Source: Pterobdella sp. o SKG-2022 (lineage: Eukaryota; Annelida; Clitellata; Hirudinida; Piscicolidae). Taken from it: a stretch of 64,000 nucleotides of DNA. The DNA lies in assembly GCA_964035795.1 (NCBI GenBank), contig OZ038325.1:3102600-3166599 (forward strand), written 5' to 3'. This document shows, piece by piece, positions 60,537 through 64,000 of this stretch; within the stretch, counting starts at the first letter, position 1; every line of letters begins with the position of its first letter. The position numbers and the translations under genes are program-made. Below the pieces are notes generated by a model. The model was not told the origin of the DNA, searched no databases, and was given only the letters and a program-made list of their open reading frames with translations.

Positions 60537-63224
60537 AATGGCTAATTTAAAGAATAAAATGAACTGCTTCCTTTTTCAGCTTTTTTCCTTTAAATCTCAC
60601 TTTTAATTTGATTTATTCTCCTTATATTTTTATTTCTCATAGTTTATCACTATTCTTTTTTTGCCATTATTTTTTTTATTGTCATTATTGCGTTCTTATC
60701 TGGATGATCTGGGGGATAATCCATTCGTTTGAAAGATCTTAAAATAAATCCATGTTTATTTCATCCATTATTCCTCCCTCCATCTATTATCCATTTATCC
60801 ACCCAATACTCATTCATTCATCGCTCATTCACCCATCTATCCATTCATCCATCTATCCATTCATCATCCAATCACTCATCTATCCATTCATCCATCTATC
60901 ATTCATTCACCCATCTAACCATCTAGCATTCTATCCTTTATCTATCAATCTATCATTCAGTTAATGACTATAATAATGCAATCATCAATGTTATATTTAT
61001 GTATAATTATTTATATTAACCCATGTATTCATCCATCCATCCTCCTTACATAAATCATTCATTCACTCATGATTCATTCATCCATTACAATCCCATACTC
61101 TTTTAGAAACATTTCCAGTTTTTTTTCATTCGTTCAACTCATTAATCATTCATAAAATAAACATCCATTTAATTATCAACGTATCAATTCATCACCCATC
61201 AGCCTGCCCGCTTATCCATCTGTTTATGCGTTGGTCCATTCATTTCCTATCCATCCATTCATCAATCCATCCTCCTAACGATTCATCCGTCTATTCATCT
61301 ATCCACCCATCCCTCCATTCATCCATCCGTCTATACATTCATCTATCTATTTCTTCACTCCTTCATTCATCCATCAACCTATGCCTCAATCCATATATCC
61401 TTAATGATAATGATATATTGAAGATGGCGGTGATTTGCGTTTTAATGATGGTAATGTGATATTATTCCGTAAGAATCTTTTATTTATTTGTTTTTTATTC
61501 AGTTTTTTTCATTTATTTATTTGTTTTTTTTTTATTTTTTATTTATTTGTTTGTTTTTTGTATTTTTTATTTATCTTTTACTCAATTTTGGATTCACCTG
61601 CTTAGTTGTTCTTTTATTGACCTTCATTCCATCACTTTATAGCCATTTATTAAGAAAATTGATTTTATCCACTTTTCTTTTCAAATTTTTATTATCATTT
61701 CATCTATCCACTCATCCACCACTTCAAAGCTTATTTTATTGTTCCATCAGTTCTTTATCATTACTTCCATCCTCCTTTTATTATTATTCTTGTTATTTAT
61801 CTAATTTTTTTTTCTTTTATTGTTGGTTTTATTTTATCATTTTTGTTGTCCAGCTTGTTTTGTTACTTGATTTATAATCTTTTTATTTTTATTATTGAAT
61901 CTTTAATTTATTTCTCTGATTTGAAGTCTATGAACCTTTTTCCATTTCAATAAATACATTCAAAAATTATTCTATTTTTTAAATATTCTTTGCCTTTTCC
62001 TTCCTCGAAGCACCAACCCAACAGTAAACAGTAAAAGGAGGGTGGTTCGACTAACAACCAAGCCCATCGTACTAAACGAATGAATCCTACAAAAGAGTTT
62101 TTATTTTATGAAAATATTCATGGAATTTCGAAAGGTAGTACAGTGTTTTACCTTCGAAGCTAATAAATAATAAGAAAGCTCCAAGTAATAAAGAATGTGT
62201 AGTGATGTTGTATGGGGGAGGGTTCCAATTATATGAATTAACTTGTTCCCATTGTTTTTGGTTATGAGTTTTTGTTATTTGAAAAATTTGTTCAAATTAC
62301 TGTAGAAATGTAAGTTATTAGTTGGTTTCAATGATTCTAGGCGAAAACAATTAGTGATTATATTAAAAAAGTTGAAATGAAACAATGAAAATCAAACATG
62401 AGATTAAAATGAGAATTTTAAAAATAGAGCAAAATGTAAGAAAAAAGTAATACGAAATAACATAAAAAAATAATTAAAAAGATAATGGAATAAAAATATG
62501 AAGATGAGAAGATAATAACTCGGAAAGATAAAAAATAAGGATAAAAAAATGACAATATGAGAAGATGAAAAACAAAAAAATAATATTATGAAGACATTAG
62601 AAATAATAAGAAGAACTATTAAAATTGATTACTAAGATCTATCTTCTCAGATAAACACACTAGAGTAACAATAACAATAACAAGAATAATAATAAAAACA
62701 ATAATCAAAGAATAGAAACTAACTATAACAACGATACTAGTTATAATGGTTTTTCATTAATAAAATTAAAGCAAACATTGATAAAATAAATAAAAATAGG
62801 CATTTGAATGTTTTCAAGTGTCATTTCTCTTTGTACTACAGCTAATAATAATTTAAAAAATAAGAATATCATAATAAAACTATACTAAAATAATAGAATA
62901 ATAAGAAAAAAAATAAAAACAATAACAAAAGAAAAGGAAACAATAAAAATAATAAAAAAGAGTCTGTTTTTGAAATGGCGATAGATAAGTTACAAACTTT
63001 TTTATTTTCGAAAAATAAAAATTAAAAAATAATTAAGCTCATCATTGGTCAGCTAATTTGAGCACCGATATTGGGTTTGTGTGTATTTTATTTGCGTTAA
63101 AATGTAACTTAAGTTTCAAAATAGTTTGAATTGAAATAATTTAAAAAATTTCAAAAGTTGAATATAATACTTTACAAATACAACCTTTTTATATATACCT
63201 TATTACAAGCGACTAGCTTTGTAT
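60537..63224. other. Intergenic AT-rich sequence with CATC repeats
   Basis: Degenerate catccatctatcc units fill about 60760-60960 and 61010-61400. The rest is T-rich (61480-61990) or A-rich (62330-62990). No gene is supported. Confidence 0.6.
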
Positions 63225-63306
63225 GACGAGGTGGCCGAGTGGTTAAGGCGATGGACTGCTAATCCATTGGGCTCTGCCCGCGTGGGTTCGAATCCCATCT
63301 TCGTCG
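63225..63306 (+). tRNA. tRNA-Ser, anticodon GCT
   Basis: The acceptor stem gacgagg pairs with cttcgtc (one G-T pair), with discriminator G. The D-arm region holds a good A-box (tggccgagtgg). The anticodon stem atgga/tccat encloses the loop ctgctaa, with anticodon GCT at 63258-63260, reading AGC and AGT codons. A long variable arm (gggctctgcccg), typical of tRNA-Ser, precedes a T-arm with a perfect B-box ggttcgaatcc. There is no intron. A T-rich pol III terminator follows at about 63312. It appears intact and functional. Confidence 0.97.
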
Positions 63307-64000
63307 ATTTGTTTTTAAATTTTTGATTTAATAATTTTTATTTAAACATATATTTAGCTATTTCAAAAAAAATTTTCAATTAAGGATGAATTTCCAATAA
63401 ATTGTATGAAGAAATCGTCAAACGATCTTAATCATTTCCCTATAATAGCAAGAAACACTATTTTGATATTTCCATGTCCCTCTTCACATGTCCCTTCACA
63501 CAGAATGATTCTTCATGTAATGGCATTATGTCTCATAATAATATTTATTATCATCCTAATTTCAAAAGTTTTTATAAATAATTTTCATTTTGTACTTGTC
63601 ATACGTTTTGGCATTTTTCTGCATAATCTAGAAACAATTCGAAATAAAATTTTATATAAAATTAAAAATTGTCTATAAAATATAAAAAATTTATTTTATT
63701 TCAAACAACTTAAAAGTTAACACGATTTTTCACCTTGTAAAAAAGTCGTAAAAATTGTTTACCAAACAGTTAACATCTCGAGCATAAAAAATATAAATAA
63801 TAAAAACAATAAAATAAGTAATATATATAAATCTATAAAAATGAATACAGATATCATACAATATTATAATAAAAATCAATTATCTGACAAAATAAAGATA
63901 ATATAATAATATGTGAGTTAAATATTCCTACATGAATATGCAAGGAGCAAGCATGAATCAATAATAAGAACATACAAATTAAATTAATAATAACAATAAT
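63307..64000. other. AT-rich right end, no gene seen
   Basis: An open frame at 63406-63678 is hydrophobic and AT-rich with no recognisable feature. The remainder is A/T triplet-rich. Confidence 0.5.

Noticed and set aside
63406..63678. 90-aa hydrophobic frame near the right edge
   Set aside because: AT-rich composition, no recognisable domain, no splice or promoter support.

Overview
This is animal (metazoan) nuclear DNA, not prokaryotic. The evidence is spliced exons with GT/AG boundaries and mostly phase-1 introns, many non-LTR retrotransposons, a tRNA-derived SINE, a tRNA-Ser(GCT), and very long microsatellites ((AC)n, (GATA)n, (TAA)n, (GGAT)n). The AT-rich background, large repeat-filled introns and LINEs with C-terminal C2H2 fingers suggest an invertebrate, perhaps a lophotrochozoan. 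I cannot fix the species from the sequence.

The main gene lies on the + strand from before 11999 to 57397. I rebuilt it exon by exon from homology, splice sites and phase. It encodes a SUEL (galactose/rhamnose-binding) lectin domain at 11999-12523 and a CUB domain split over three exons (28706-29524, 31568-31672, 32293-32523). A Sushi/CCP domain follows (49763-49927), then a transmembrane exon (53371-53479) and a cytoplasmic tail in several exons ending at 57397. Every junction between extracellular exons is phase 1. The order SUEL-CUB-CCP-TM-tail describes a single-pass cell-surface receptor. Its SUEL and CUB domains are each interrupted by a long low-complexity insert. The signal-peptide exon was not found.

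Inside the large SUEL-CUB intron is an orphan, splice-ready exon of the V-ATPase proteolipid subunit c'' (ATP6V0B), at 19002-19173. Another intron holds an unrecognised 234-aa open frame (39058-39762). Beyond the receptor lie a 26-bp satellite array of about 68 units (57974-59747), degenerate CATC repeats, a doubtful small terminal exon (60439-60536) and the tRNA-Ser gene (63225-63306).

The rest is mobile DNA. Several LINEs sit inside simple repeats. An RLE-type LINE (2586-4855) has (TAA)n on both sides. An APE-type LINE (7205-10550) lies between (TA)n tracts. A finger-bearing LINE (26118-27948, -) lies inside (GATA)n. A related LINE and two duplicated fragments (44961-48244, -) alternate with four (AC)n tracts. 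Other elements are at 1-2194, 5670-6120, 20417-23615, 39960-40260 (-), 41986-43456 (-, with a 23-bp target-site duplication) and 51517-53350 (-, PHD-finger and RNase H pieces). The most interesting themes are this association of LINEs with microsatellites, the low-complexity invasion of receptor domains, the orphan V-ATPase exon, and the satellite whose every unit looks like a 3' splice site.
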